Source: Myxococcales bacterium (GTDB taxonomy: Bacteria; Myxococcota_A; Polyangia; Palsa-1104; JAEUJZ01). Taken from it: a DNA stretch of 64,000 bases. The notes under the pieces are model-generated. The model was not told where the DNA came from, ran no database searches, and saw nothing but the letters and a program-made list of their open reading frames with translations. Made by a program: the position numbers and the translations under genes. Below, piece by piece: positions 8,170-18,241 of the stretch; positions within the stretch are counted from its first letter, which is position 1, and each line of letters starts with the position of its first letter. The DNA is taken from NCBI GenBank assembly GCA_016794505.1, contig JAEUJZ010000137.1, positions 62,001 to 126,000 of the forward strand, in the 5' to 3' direction.

Positions 8170-11166
8170 ATGCCGCCTAGCGCACCGACGGGGCCACCTG
8201 CACAAGAGCAGGAATGGCAGCCGCCGCTGGTCTTCGACGAATACCAGCTGCTGTGGATGCTGGGCCGAGGCGGCATGGGAGCGGTCTATCTGGGGCACGA
8301 CAAGCTCCTGGATCGGCCGGTCGCCATCAAGTTCCTCAGCTCGGTGGTACGCGATCAAAAGCTGCGCGAGCGCTACCTGACGGAAGCCCGCACAGCGGCT
8401 CGCCTGCAGCACAGCAACGTCGTGACGATCCACCGCGTCGGCGAGATCGATGGGCGGCTATATATCGTCACCGAGTACGTGCGCGGCCAGACGCTCGACT
8501 CGCTGGCTAAGCCAATGCCGTGGCAGCACGCGCTGGAGCTGGGGTTGGGGCTGGCACGCGGACTGGCAGAAGCCCACCGACGCGGCGTTCTGCATCGCGA
8601 TATCAAACCCGGAAACGCCATCTTGGCGGACACAGGTGAGACCAAGCTGCTCGACTTTGGGCTGGCCAAGTTTCTGGAAAACAGTCAGCCGCTGCCGAGC
8701 AGCCTGCTCCCTCCGACCGCGTCAAGCAGCAGCGATTCGCTGAAGGCCCCAACCTTGGACTTCAGTGATCCGCAGACCGGAGCAGCAGCCCAGGGGCAGC
8801 CCAGCCCACGATCGGCTCGCGTCGTCGTCAAGGCGGGACGCATCGGCAAAGCCCGCTGGGTCAGCGACGAACCGCGGCGACACGACGGACGATCAAGCGG
8901 CGGCTATCGTCGCCTGGCTCCGGCCTCCAGCATCAAAGGCACGCCGATGTACATGGCTCCCGAAGTGCTGAGCGGGATGGAGGCCACGCGTCGTTCCGAT
9001 ATCTATTCGATGGGAGCCCTTTTGTTCGAGCTAGCGGCGGGCGTGCCACCGCACTACGACGTGCCTCTCGACCAGCTTATGTCGGTGGTGCCGCATCGCG
9101 ACGCGCCACCGCTTTCCCACATCGCGCCAGGCATCGATCCACGCTTCGCGGCTGTGATCGACCGCTGCCTGCGCCGCAACCCCGGCGAGCGCTTCGCCAC
9201 GGGCGAGCTCTTGCTTGAGGCACTCGAACACATCGCGCCGAGCAGCAGCCAGTCGATGCCCGAGGGCAACCCGTATCGCGGACTGTGGCCATTTGATGCC
9301 GAGCACCGCAGCCTATATTTCGGTCGTCGCGGCGAGACCGGCACAGTCCTTGAGCGCCTGCGCAGCGAGCCTGGGGTCTTGGTGGCTGGTGACTCGGGCG
9401 TGGGCAAGTCTTCGTTCTGCCAAGCGGGTCTGCTGCCGCTGATCCAAGACGGCCTCATCGAACAAACCAGAGAGTGGACGTATGTCTGCATCACTCCGGG
9501 TCGACAGCCGTTCCGACGCTTGCTCGATGGCTTGGCTGCGGTGCTGCGCGATGGCAGGTCGCCGTCGGGTAGCACCATGCAGTGGGAACAGCGCCTGCAA
9601 GGCTCTCCTGAAGCGTTGGCTGAGCAGATCGATCAGCTGCTGCCAGCCAACAAGTCGCTGCTCCTGCTGATCGATCAGCTGGAGGAGATCCTTGCGGCGT
9701 CGACAGAAGAGCTGCAGAAGTTCGCCCGCGCCATCGGTAGCCTGCACCGCATGCAGTCGAGATGGCGACTGATTGCGTCGCTGCGCAGCACCCACATCGC
9801 CAAGCTCGCAGCCGTCAACGGCATGGCCGAGTGGGTCGACAGCAGTCTCTATCGCCTGCGCCCGCTCAGCCTAGAGCGCTTGCGCGAAGCCATCACCGGT
9901 CCCGCGCACGCCAAGGGCTTTCTGTTTCAGAACCAGGTCGTCGTCGACCAGCTGGCAGAACAGACGGCGCTTCATGCGGGCGGACTTCCTCTTCTGGCTC
10001 TGACCCTGGCCGAGCTGTGGGAGGCGCGCGTTGGCAATGCCATCAGCGAGACGGCTCTTTCGGCGATCGGTGGACTCAGTGGCGCGATCACGCGCCATGC
10101 CGATCACGTACTGGGCACGCTGCTTGGCGAGAGGCGTCTGCTTGCGCGACGCTTGCTGTGCGCGCTCGGCCGCCCACACACCAGCCTGTCCGTGCTGGAT
10201 CTCGGCGCCGAGGATGCGCCAGCGCATTCGGTCCTAGAGACACTGGTGCGATCCCGCCTGGTCTTTGAGAGGGCGACACCCGATGGACCGCGCTATGAGC
10301 TAGCACACGCTGCGCTGTACCAAAGCTGGCCGACCCTGCAGCGCTGGATGAGCGACCCACGCGTGTCGGACCCCAGTCAACCGGCGATCAGCCCGTCGAC
10401 GCAGTCGCTGCCGAGCGCACAGCCCAGGCGACGTATGCTACTGGCTCTTTTGGGCGGTGGCATCGCAGCGACCGCCGCGTACGGGGTGCATCACGCGCAC
10501 TCGATGCGAGCTCGCGCCGCGCAGGTCGCCCAGCTCGTAAAGCAGGCACAGATCGAAATACAAGCCGCTCGTGACTTGCATCATCAGCAACAGATCCTGC
10601 GCGAGCGGTCGCTGCAGGCCTTCATCGATCGTCAGATCGACGAAGCGCTGCACTTGCAAGCCGAGGCGCACAAAGACGCGCAGAGTGCGGACCGGGCATT
10701 TGCTCGCGCCGGGAACCAGCTAGAGACCGCGCTGCACATCGAAGGCTCGCAAGAATCGCTGCGCGCGGCCTTGGCGAACGTCCTGCATGAACGCGCGATC
10801 GTCGCCGAAGCGGCGCAGCAAGAGATGCTTCTCGAAGACCTTCTGCAGCGCTTGGCGCTCCACGACGCAGACGGCAGTCGGCGACAACTGTGGCAGCAGC
10901 CAGCGCGGCTTAGCCTCACATCCAGTCCGCACATCACATCGGTGCATGTGATGCGCTACCGCGAAGCGGGCAGTTCTGCATGGCAGGAACAAAGCGCCTG
11001 GAACCTTGGCACGACGCCGCTTCCCAGAAGTGAACTACAGGCCGGCGCATATGTCTTGCGCTGCAGCGCCCCAGGATTTCAAGACCGTCTGATCGCGGTG
11101 CTGCTGAGCCGCGGCAGTGAACGCTCACTGCAGATCGTTTTGCCCAAGCAAGGAAGTACGCCATGA
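8170..11166 (+). CDS. Ser/Thr protein kinase fused to a STAND-type ATPase, membrane anchored
   Basis: The 998-residue protein begins with a Hanks-type kinase. It has the glycine loop GRGGMG, VAIK with catalytic Lys54, LHRDIKPGN with Asp144, DFG with Asp162, and MAPE after GTP; all key residues are intact. A Ser/Pro/Arg-rich insertion lies between DFG and APE. From about residue 370 a novel-STAND ATPase begins at NPYRGLWPFDAEH, with Walker A GDSGVGKSS (Lys413) and Walker B LLLLIDQLEE. A hydrophobic segment near 757-775 (LLALLGGGIAATAAYG) is followed by a coiled-coil-like Gln/Ala-rich stretch and a C-terminal PEGA-like beta domain. GGAG lies 13 bases before ATG. It is a tandem paralog of the next gene, 66 bases downstream. 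Confidence 0.93.
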   Translation: MPPSAPTGPPAQEQEWQPPLVFDEYQLLWMLGRGGMGAVYLGHDKLLDRPVAIKFLSSVVRDQKLRERYLTEARTAARLQHSNVVTIHRVGEIDGRLYIVTEYVRGQTLDSLAKPMPWQHALELGLGLARGLAEAHRRGVLHRDIKPGNAILADTGETKLLDFGLAKFLENSQPLPSSLLPPTASSSSDSLKAPTLDFSDPQTGAAAQGQPSPRSARVVVKAGRIGKARWVSDEPRRHDGRSSGGYRRLAPASSIKGTPMYMAPEVLSGMEATRRSDIYSMGALLFELAAGVPPHYDVPLDQLMSVVPHRDAPPLSHIAPGIDPRFAAVIDRCLRRNPGERFATGELLLEALEHIAPSSSQSMPEGNPYRGLWPFDAEHRSLYFGRRGETGTVLERLRSEPGVLVAGDSGVGKSSFCQAGLLPLIQDGLIEQTREWTYVCITPGRQPFRRLLDGLAAVLRDGRSPSGSTMQWEQRLQGSPEALAEQIDQLLPANKSLLLLIDQLEEILAASTEELQKFARAIGSLHRMQSRWRLIASLRSTHIAKLAAVNGMAEWVDSSLYRLRPLSLERLREAITGPAHAKGFLFQNQVVVDQLAEQTALHAGGLPLLALTLAELWEARVGNAISETALSAIGGLSGAITRHADHVLGTLLGERRLLARRLLCALGRPHTSLSVLDLGAEDAPAHSVLETLVRSRLVFERATPDGPRYELAHAALYQSWPTLQRWMSDPRVSDPSQPAISPSTQSLPSAQPRRRMLLALLGGGIAATAAYGVHHAHSMRARAAQVAQLVKQAQIEIQAARDLHHQQQILRERSLQAFIDRQIDEALHLQAEAHKDAQSADRAFARAGNQLETALHIEGSQESLRAALANVLHERAIVAEAAQQEMLLEDLLQRLALHDADGSRRQLWQQPARLSLTSSPHITSVHVMRYREAGSSAWQEQSAWNLGTTPLPRSELQAGAYVLRCSAPGFQDRLIAVLLSRGSERSLQIVLPKQGSTP

Positions 11167-11232
11167 GCGAGTCATTCCACGGCGCGTACACCGCCATGCG
11201 GGATCGATGCATGCCATTCCAGGAGCCAGGCG

Positions 11233-14200
11233 ATGTCGCAAACTCCTAGCACGTCCTCGCAGTGGTCACTGCCCAATTCCTTCGACGGCTATCGCGTCTT
11301 GATGACCCTGGGCGAAGGGCCGCGCAGCCACGTATGCCTTGGGCACGACACGGTCTTAGATCGCCCGGTCGTCATCCGTTTTCTCAACATCCCGGCCAGC
11401 GACACGGAAGCGCGCGAGCACTTCTTTGCCGAGGCCCGCGTGGCAGCGCGCATACAGCATCCCAACGTGATGACGGTATATCGCGTCGGCGAGATCAGTG
11501 GCCGCTGCTACTTGATCTCGGAATACGTACAGGGCCAGTTGCTGAGCACCGTGACCAAGCCCATGAGCGCACGCAGCGCGCTGCACTGCGCGTTGGGCAT
11601 GGCGCGTGGCCTGGCCGCAGCGCATCGCCGCGGCACCCTGCATCGCGATCTGAAGCCGAGCAACGTCGTGCTTTCCGACGAGGGAGAGGTCAAGATCCTC
11701 GACTTTGGCCTGGTCGACTTGCTGGACACAGGGGCCGCCGCCGTGGCCCGTTCCAGCTTGTCGAATCCGCCTGTTTCGCCCGTGGATTCTGCCGGCTCAC
11801 CCGCGCTTGTGCCTGCGGCGCCGCCTGCCAGCAGCCCAATCGGCAGCACATCGGAAGCCTTCCGCGCCCCAGAGCTGCGTCGCGGCGATGCCACTCCTCG
11901 CGCCGATGTCTATTCGCTGGGCGCGGTGCTGTACGAGCTCTGTACGGGCAGCGCACCGCTTCTTCAAAGCAATCAATCTCAGCGCTCGCTGGGTGATCGC
12001 CTTCCAGAGTTGGATCGCCGCTTTGCCGCGATCATCGAGCGCTGCCTATTGCCCGATCCAAACGAGCGCTACGCAAGTGGTGCAGAGATCCTCGATGCCC
12101 TTGAGCTGCTCGCGCCGTGGGCCGCCGCTGACACGCTGCCCGAGGGCAACCCGTATCGTGGCCTGCTGCCGTTTGAAGCCGAACACCGCGGCCTGTTCTT
12201 TGGACGGCGCGCCGAAATCGGCACGCTCATGGATCGCCTGCGCACCGAGGCCGCCATCTTGGTGGCCGCCGAGTCCGGCGTGGGCAAGTCTTCGCTGTGC
12301 CGCGCCGGCATCTTACCCCTTGCCACCGAAGGCGCCCTAGGCGGCGGACGTCGCTGGCGTGTCGCCTCGATGGTCCCTGGACGCCATCCACTGCGGGCCT
12401 TGGTGACGACCTTACGAACAACCGTTGGCTTCGAGGAAGCACCGCTTGAGAGCCTGCTGCGCACCGATCCATCCAGCCTGGCGCGTGAGCTTGCGCAGCG
12501 CCTGGGCAACCACTTGGCGCTGATCCTGTTCATCGATCAGCTTGAAGAACTGGTCACCATTGCCGACCGCGAAGAAGCGCAGCGTGTCAGTGAAGCGCTG
12601 GGCTCGCTGCTGTCGCGCACCGGCCAAGTCCGCTTGCTGATGACTGCGCGCAGCGACTTTCTGGGCCGCATCGCAATGCTCGAAGGAATCGGGGCCGCCG
12701 TCACGTCCTGCCTGTACATCCTGCGCCCCCTCGGTCCCGAGCGGATCCGCGACGTCATCGTGGGTCCGGCGCACGCCAAAGGCGTGGTGTTTGAAAGCCC
12801 CGACGTGGTCAATAGCTTGGTCGAGTCGACGGCACAGACCGATGGTGGCTTGCCGTTGTTGCAGTTCGCATTGTCCGAGCTTTGGGAAGCACGCGAAGGC
12901 AACCAGATCACTGCAGCGGCGCTGGCCAACATCGGCGGAGTCGCAGGGGCACTGGCGCGGCACGCGGATCTGGTCATCGCCGGCCTCTCGCCCGAACAGC
13001 GAGTGCGGGCGCGGCGCGTTCTGATGGCTCTGGTCACCCTGGAAGGCACGCGCGCTCGACGTACCGAGGAAGAGCTAGGCGGCACACGCAGCAGCGTTCA
13101 CGAGGTTCTTGAGGTCCTTGTCAAAGGCCGCTTGCTGGTGGCACGCGACACGGCAGAAGGACCCGCGTACGAAGTCGCGCACGAGGCACTGATCAAAGGC
13201 TGGGGCACCTTGCGGCAGTGGCTGGAGGAGTACGCCGAGAGCCGCGCCGTTCGGCAGCGATTGGAACAAGCCACCGCAGAGTGGCGAAGATTAGGCCGCA
13301 GCCGCGAAGCGCTGTGGGGCGGGCGGCAGCTAGCCGAAGTCGAGCTTCTCGAAAGCGCAGACATCGGTCCGCGCGAGCGCGAGTTCCTTTCTGCGAGTCG
13401 TGGCCATATGCGAAGGCGACAGCGCGTGCAGAGTGCGCTGTTCATCGCGATCCCATTGGTCTTGGCCGCCGGGTACGGCACCGCGCGCTACATCGCACGC
13501 CGCGATCTGCAGCAGCGCGTGGCGCAGTCGATTCAGTCTGGGCAGCAAGAGCTCGGTGCCGCACGACAGCATGCGAGCCGCGCGGAGTCCCTTCGCGCCA
13601 ACGCCTACACCGCGTTCGATACCGGCAAGAATGAAAACGGGGAAGCGCTCTGGACACAGGCTCGCGGCGCAGCCATCGATACCGACCGCGCGTACGGAAG
13701 GGCCAGCCAGCTCTTCGAAGCCGCACTGGCCGCGGATCACAACAATGAGCGCGCTCGTGAGCTCTTGGCCGACTCACTATTCGAACGAGCGCTGGGCGCA
13801 GAACGAGATCGCAACACGCATCAACTGGAAGATCTGCTGCAGCGCTTGTCGGTGTATGACGTCGAGGGTTCGCGACGCGCACGCTGGCAGGCGCCGGGCC
13901 GCGTCAAGCTGCAGGTCCAGCCGGAGAACGCCCACGTGCTGCTCGGTCGATACGCGTCCGATGCCCAGCAGAGACGCCGACTGAACGGCGTTCGCGAGCT
14001 CAATGCCGAGAGCCGCGCCCAGCTTAGTCTGCCTCCCGGATCGTATCTGCTGGTTGTATCGGCCCCTGGATACAGCGAAGTCACCATGCCGTTCGTCCTC
14101 ACACGTGATGACGAGCTCCGCCTGGATCTGAAGCTCCCCAAGCAGGCGAACGTGCCGCGAGGCTTTGTCTACATCCCGACGGGCAGCGCGCTGTTTGGTT

Positions 14201-14979
14201 CGGCGGATGAGTCGATGCGGAAGTCGTTTCTTTCGACGGTCCCACTGCACCGCGTGGTCAGCAAAGCCTTCCTGATCGCCAAGTACGAGACGACGTACGG
14301 TGAATGGATTGAGTATCTAAACTCTCTTCCTGGACCCCAGCGCTCGGCTCTGCTCAGCCGCCCCGCCAAGGGCAACATGGGGGGATCCGTCGCGCTCAAG
14401 CAGCTACCGGATGGCAGCTATCAGCTGAGCCTGCAGCCTGTTTCGACCGAGGCCACAGCGAACGCCTCGCAGCCCTTTGTCTATCCAGCACGAAGCCAAC
14501 GCGCGCAGCAAAATTGGCTGCGCTTTCCTGTGGGCGGTGTCACGCGCGACGACGCAGCTGCCTATGCAGCCTGGCTCCATGGATCGGGGCGAGTGGCAAG
14601 GGCTCGCTTGTGTAGCGAGATCGAATGGGAACGAGCCGCTCGCGGTGCGGATGACCGCGAATTCCCCCATGGCGACCAGCTAGAGCCCAGCGATGCCAAC
14701 CACGACGCGACCTATGCCAGAAACAATGCAGCGCTTGGCCCCGATGAGGTGGGCAGCTTCCCCGCGTCGCGCAGCCCCTTTGGCGTCGATGATCTTGCAG
14801 GCAACGTCTTTGAGTGGGTCGTGTCGAGCTTCAACGCCGATGAAGTGGTGAGCCGCAGTGGCTCGTTTGCGACGCAAGAAGTCACCTTGCGCAGCACCAA
14901 CCGCAACGTCTTTGACCCCAGCTTCCGCGATCCTGGGATTGGTTTCCGCATCTGTGCATCGCCGCCAGAAACGCCGTAG
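11233..14979 (+). CDS. Degenerate Ser/Thr kinase-STAND ATPase with C-terminal FGE/sulfatase-modifying-like domain
   Basis: The 1248-residue paralog of the upstream gene shows an altered ATP site. The glycine loop reads GEGPRS, so the third Gly is Ser32. The VAIK Lys is replaced by Arg49 (VVIRF). HRD (Asp139) and DFG (Asp157) remain. The STAND ATPase is intact with Walker A GVGKSS (Lys352) and Walker B ILFIDQLEE. A transmembrane segment near 735-755 is followed by a helical stretch, a PEGA-like domain, and from residue 977 an FGE-sulfatase fold (GFVYIPTG, then DLAGNVFEWV and GIGFRIC). The catalytic cysteines of true formylglycine-generating enzymes are absent, so this domain is probably a binding module. 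AGGAGCC precedes the ATG. Confidence 0.9.
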   Translation: MSQTPSTSSQWSLPNSFDGYRVLMTLGEGPRSHVCLGHDTVLDRPVVIRFLNIPASDTEAREHFFAEARVAARIQHPNVMTVYRVGEISGRCYLISEYVQGQLLSTVTKPMSARSALHCALGMARGLAAAHRRGTLHRDLKPSNVVLSDEGEVKILDFGLVDLLDTGAAAVARSSLSNPPVSPVDSAGSPALVPAAPPASSPIGSTSEAFRAPELRRGDATPRADVYSLGAVLYELCTGSAPLLQSNQSQRSLGDRLPELDRRFAAIIERCLLPDPNERYASGAEILDALELLAPWAAADTLPEGNPYRGLLPFEAEHRGLFFGRRAEIGTLMDRLRTEAAILVAAESGVGKSSLCRAGILPLATEGALGGGRRWRVASMVPGRHPLRALVTTLRTTVGFEEAPLESLLRTDPSSLARELAQRLGNHLALILFIDQLEELVTIADREEAQRVSEALGSLLSRTGQVRLLMTARSDFLGRIAMLEGIGAAVTSCLYILRPLGPERIRDVIVGPAHAKGVVFESPDVVNSLVESTAQTDGGLPLLQFALSELWEAREGNQITAAALANIGGVAGALARHADLVIAGLSPEQRVRARRVLMALVTLEGTRARRTEEELGGTRSSVHEVLEVLVKGRLLVARDTAEGPAYEVAHEALIKGWGTLRQWLEEYAESRAVRQRLEQATAEWRRLGRSREALWGGRQLAEVELLESADIGPREREFLSASRGHMRRRQRVQSALFIAIPLVLAAGYGTARYIARRDLQQRVAQSIQSGQQELGAARQHASRAESLRANAYTAFDTGKNENGEALWTQARGAAIDTDRAYGRASQLFEAALAADHNNERARELLADSLFERALGAERDRNTHQLEDLLQRLSVYDVEGSRRARWQAPGRVKLQVQPENAHVLLGRYASDAQQRRRLNGVRELNAESRAQLSLPPGSYLLVVSAPGYSEVTMPFVLTRDDELRLDLKLPKQANVPRGFVYIPTGSALFGSADESMRKSFLSTVPLHRVVSKAFLIAKYETTYGEWIEYLNSLPGPQRSALLSRPAKGNMGGSVALKQLPDGSYQLSLQPVSTEATANASQPFVYPARSQRAQQNWLRFPVGGVTRDDAAAYAAWLHGSGRVARARLCSEIEWERAARGADDREFPHGDQLEPSDANHDATYARNNAALGPDEVGSFPASRSPFGVDDLAGNVFEWVVSSFNADEVVSRSGSFATQEVTLRSTNRNVFDPSFRDPGIGFRICASPPETP

Positions 14980-15010
14980 CGCCCCCTGCGGGGCTAGCGA
15001 GTCTGAGGAC

Positions 15011-15053
15011 GGCAGACCCTAGCGCTGGGGTACATCGACCCTAGGGGTCTGCC
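15011..15053 (+). terminator. Hairpin downstream of the kinase pair
   Basis: GGCAGACCCTAG at 15011-15022 pairs with CTAGGGGTCTGCC at 15041-15053, a 12-base-pair stem with one bulged G and an 18-base loop. It lies 32 bases after the stop of the degenerate kinase gene. The downstream tract is only ACGCTTT, so it is a weak intrinsic terminator candidate, but the position fits. Confidence 0.5.
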
Positions 15054-15180
15054 ACGCTTTGTGCTCAAGCATCGATAAACAGCCGACTTTGGGGCCGCTG
15101 GCAAGCTTTGTCGCATCTGCGATCCGTCGACAGATGAACCTGGCCTGCGCCTTGCTTCTAATTCCATGATGAGGTGACGT

Positions 15181-16224
15181 ATGCGCTCCGCAGTTGCACA
15201 AATCGCCGCTCTCGGCCTTGCCAGCTTCATCGGCTGCGGTCAAGACACGCTGGCGGATCAGGCTGCGCAGGAAGACACAGGACAGCGCGATCTGGCGCTG
15301 CTTAACGGGATCAAATTCAACGGCATCAAGTACAACGGCATCAAGTACAACGGCATCAAGTTCAATGGCATCAAGTTCAACGGTGTCGACCTCGTCGGTG
15401 TCCGCATTGGCGCCGGCAGTCAACTTGAAGTGATCGCGAGCGATGGTTCAGTCCAACCACCCTCGCTACTTTTGGACCTGATTCTCGAAGCATCTCTTGC
15501 AGATGGCAGCGCCGCAGAGCTTCGCATCAACAGCCAGTGGCAAGACGCCACGACGGGCCTGTTCATGTACGAAGTCCTGCAGAGAGACAGCAAGAGCTCG
15601 TGGCAAGCGCTCTGCCCGGCCAAGAAGAACTCGCCGACACCTGCACTGGCTCTCTATGGCACGTACGACGAAAGCACCGGGAGCTACGCGCCGAGCCCTG
15701 AGCTGTTTACGTTCGCATGCACCGATGGAGCGCTGGGCAAGTGCGCAGCGTGGGGATATCGACCGTGGAAGGCAATCACCGAGTGCGCAGGATCTGCCTG
15801 TCGGGCGCAATCTCTGCAACCTTGGCACCTCGCCTGTACGCGCATGGTCCGCGCCGACTATTGCGGCGATGGCGTTCCGCACACTCGCGACGGTACGCCC
15901 ATCAATATCTGGGATAACTTGAACGTGTTGCAGCCCGATCCCAGCAGGTGGAGCTTGGAAGCTGAGTGGACGGCAAACGGTGCCCGCTGCATCCGCCACA
16001 CGCGCTGGCGCCAGGCCGACAAGAAAGCCTCATGGACCGATCTTGAGTACGTTCAGCGCACCTGCCCTGAGCGTCTCGCCGCAAACCAGCCCGCATCTGC
16101 TTGCACCGACAGCACGTCTGACTTTTTCACAAGCTATGGGCTCCACATTGAATCGATGCAGCGCCGTGTCCTCCGCAACCAGTCCGAAGGCTGGCTGAAG
16201 AGCTTGGGCGACGCCAAAGACTAA
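15181..16224 (+). CDS. ADYC-domain lipoprotein with NGIK(F/Y) pentapeptide repeats
   Basis: The 347-residue protein has a short lipoprotein-like signal (ASFIGC at about 15-20) after GAGGTGACGT and ATG. Residues about 42-71 are six pentapeptide units NGIKF/NGIKY/NGVDL. The body contains LFTFACTDGALGKCAAWGYRPW and then MVRADYCGDGVPHT, the ADYC motif that names a family found widely in myxobacteria. Several cysteines (CTD, GKC, ECAGSAC, ACT, ADYC, RCI) probably form disulfides, consistent with export. The pentapeptide block probably forms a short beta-solenoid or surface stalk. Molecular function is unknown. Intergenic distance to the upstream hairpin suggests its own promoter. Confidence 0.85.
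   Translation: MRSAVAQIAALGLASFIGCGQDTLADQAAQEDTGQRDLALLNGIKFNGIKYNGIKYNGIKFNGIKFNGVDLVGVRIGAGSQLEVIASDGSVQPPSLLLDLILEASLADGSAAELRINSQWQDATTGLFMYEVLQRDSKSSWQALCPAKKNSPTPALALYGTYDESTGSYAPSPELFTFACTDGALGKCAAWGYRPWKAITECAGSACRAQSLQPWHLACTRMVRADYCGDGVPHTRDGTPINIWDNLNVLQPDPSRWSLEAEWTANGARCIRHTRWRQADKKASWTDLEYVQRTCPERLAANQPASACTDSTSDFFTSYGLHIESMQRRVLRNQSEGWLKSLGDAKD
15304..15393 (+). repeat. 15-base tandem repeat, six units, in-frame
   Basis: Six consecutive 15-base units of the form AACGGCATCAAGTTC/TAC encode NGIKF or NGIKY, ending in the divergent unit NGVDL. The units differ by only a few bases each, so copy number may vary by slippage without shifting frame. Confidence 0.9.
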
Positions 16225-16328
16225 CCCCCCTCGTTCGCTCTGCGCAGGCTCTGCGCCGTGCTACCGACAGCACACAACCAGGTCCGCAAGCAGACGCCGA
16301 AGCGCAGCCTACGCGGGCTCGCAGATCG

Positions 16329-18104
16329 CTAGCCTGCGAGTCGATTCAGGTTGTTCTGAATCGACTGCAGCAAGGTCTGCACTTCTTCCGAAAGCGGGCG
16401 ATCGTCTGGCCCAGGCTTGATGAAGCGCTGCACAAGCAGACCGCGCGACCAGTGCTTCCACTTCTCGGCAACCGGCTGATTTCCCGCGTTCCAGTGTGCA
16501 ATCAGCTTGTCCAAGTCAGCCACCGCTTGCTTTAGCTCTTTGCCGAGATCACTCGCGCTGCTGTTACCAGCAAGTCCGCCCAGCAAGTAGGTCGAGTTGC
16601 TGATCCCCATCAGCGTGACTAGCTCATTGGGCAGCTTGGGAAACGAATAGGTGGAAGCGACTTCCCACGTGACGATCGACGCCGATACCAATGTGAAGAT
16701 CAGCATTTGAAACTTGAACACGCTCGGCGCATCTGCACTCGCGATCAAGTCCCAGGGGCCTGCCAAGCGCTCACTCTTCACCAGTCCCTCTAGTCCCGCC
16801 GGCACAGACGGCTTGGTCAGGCGCGCCAGCACCGCGGTGCCGCCCCCGATGCCCAGCAAGGCCAAGAGCTGCGGCGTCAGCTCCACCACTTCACCGGTCA
16901 TCGTCCACACGTACGCCAAGCTGAAGGCCGCGACATGTGTCCAGATCATGACCTGCAAGCCGGATAGGCTGAAGCGATCGGTCGAGGTGCAGCTTGCGCC
17001 CAGCAGCACATACCAGAACTTCTCCCCTCGACTCGGAGCCGCCTGGCCGCCATCGTTCTGACGTCGGCGCAGCTGTCCAAGTCCGATCAGGCATGTGCAG
17101 AGCATCGAGACCAACAGCCCAAGCACGCCCCAAAAAATGCCGCGCAGCCGGTTGGTAAACGCGGGGTGCAAGGTCACAGTCCGCCGCTCGGCAAGCTTTG
17201 GATCCTGCCCCTCTGCGACGGACACATAGCGGATAAGCAGCGTCGCCGACTGGCTGCGCCACAGCGCATAGTTCTGCTTCCAAATGGACGGAGCTGGATT
17301 GATGGGCTCTGTTGCTTGTGCGAGATACCGACGGTGCAGGGCGATGTGTAGCTGCGAGCTCGCTGCGTCCAGACTTTGATACGGTGTCAGATCCAGCTTG
17401 CGTACGCGCTCCGGTCGGCTCGATGTCGCCCGCTTTTTTGCATCGTCGTCTTCGCCTTCGTCTTGCTCATAAAACAGCTCGACCTTTTCGACATAGATGC
17501 GCTGCTGCTCGCTGCCGCGCTCGACCCGAATGAACAGGTCTTCATCGGGCAACAAGCGTCGATGCAGCAACATGAAGCGATCGGCCTGGCCCACGATAGG
17601 CGGAGTCGCGCTGCCCGTCGCTGGATTCAACCCCTTGGGCTGCCCGGCATCCGATGTCGCGCTGTCTTTCTTGCCCTCGCCGTTCCCCGTGACCGGACCT
17701 GCGGGCGGCTGTGCGGAGGGACCCGCCGATGGACTGGCAGGCGGCTGTGCGGATGGACCCGCGGGCGGCTGCGGTGGGCTCACGCTGGGATTCACCGCGG
17801 GGCTCGCAGGAGGGCGCGTGTCGCGCGGCGCAGGAGCGGACGGCGCTGCGCTGGGCGGCGCAGCCAGCGGGTCACTCGTCTTGACCGCAGGATCGCGCTT
17901 GATTGCTTTGCCCTTGATTACATCGCCTGCGCGCCCCTCCTCGCTGCCGCCGTCTCGATTTGGTTCGGATCCGGTCTCGGCCCTGACATCAGCGCAGAGC
18001 ATCGCAAGCCCTGCGAGCACGATGGCGCCGTACGCGGTCGCGCTGCGCTTGGCTCTTCGATGGTTTGCTGAAATAGCCGCCCTGACTTCATTGCGTCGTT
18101 GCAT
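16329..18104 (-). CDS. Exported membrane protein with Pro/Ala-rich linker, unknown function
   Basis: The 591-residue product has a signal peptide (hydrophobic core AIVLAGLAMLC, ending VRAETG). A charged stretch follows, then a proline/alanine-rich linker (about 75-145) with repeated PPAGPSAQPP units. A globular part contains DRFMLLHRRLLPDEDLFIRVE. Three or four membrane spans follow: FWGVLGLLVSMLCTCLIGL, HVAAFSLAYVWTM with LLALLGIGGGTAVLA, and FTLVSASIVTWEVA. The C-terminus is helical. A strong GAGGAGAG site precedes ATG. It is divergent from the 18.3 kb operon, 191 bases away, so regulation may be shared. I do not recognise the family. Confidence 0.8.
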   Translation of the reverse strand: MQRRNEVRAAISANHRRAKRSATAYGAIVLAGLAMLCADVRAETGSEPNRDGGSEEGRAGDVIKGKAIKRDPAVKTSDPLAAPPSAAPSAPAPRDTRPPASPAVNPSVSPPQPPAGPSAQPPASPSAGPSAQPPAGPVTGNGEGKKDSATSDAGQPKGLNPATGSATPPIVGQADRFMLLHRRLLPDEDLFIRVERGSEQQRIYVEKVELFYEQDEGEDDDAKKRATSSRPERVRKLDLTPYQSLDAASSQLHIALHRRYLAQATEPINPAPSIWKQNYALWRSQSATLLIRYVSVAEGQDPKLAERRTVTLHPAFTNRLRGIFWGVLGLLVSMLCTCLIGLGQLRRRQNDGGQAAPSRGEKFWYVLLGASCTSTDRFSLSGLQVMIWTHVAAFSLAYVWTMTGEVVELTPQLLALLGIGGGTAVLARLTKPSVPAGLEGLVKSERLAGPWDLIASADAPSVFKFQMLIFTLVSASIVTWEVASTYSFPKLPNELVTLMGISNSTYLLGGLAGNSSASDLGKELKQAVADLDKLIAHWNAGNQPVAEKWKHWSRGLLVQRFIKPGPDDRPLSEEVQTLLQSIQNNLNRLAG

Positions 18105-18241
18105 GGAACTCTCCTCTGTCCCGCGCGAACAGACCTGCCTTTGCAGAGTCGATCACTAGACATCCCAACGATAACGCCCTCGATGCTGTCGAGAATACAC
18201 CCGAGCTTGGTAGCGAGATCGTGTGACTTGGTTGGCAGCGA

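Noticed and set aside
15304..15393. Short tandem repeats that could suggest a CRISPR array
   Set aside because: Units are directly adjacent with no spacers and encode NGIK pentapeptides in frame.
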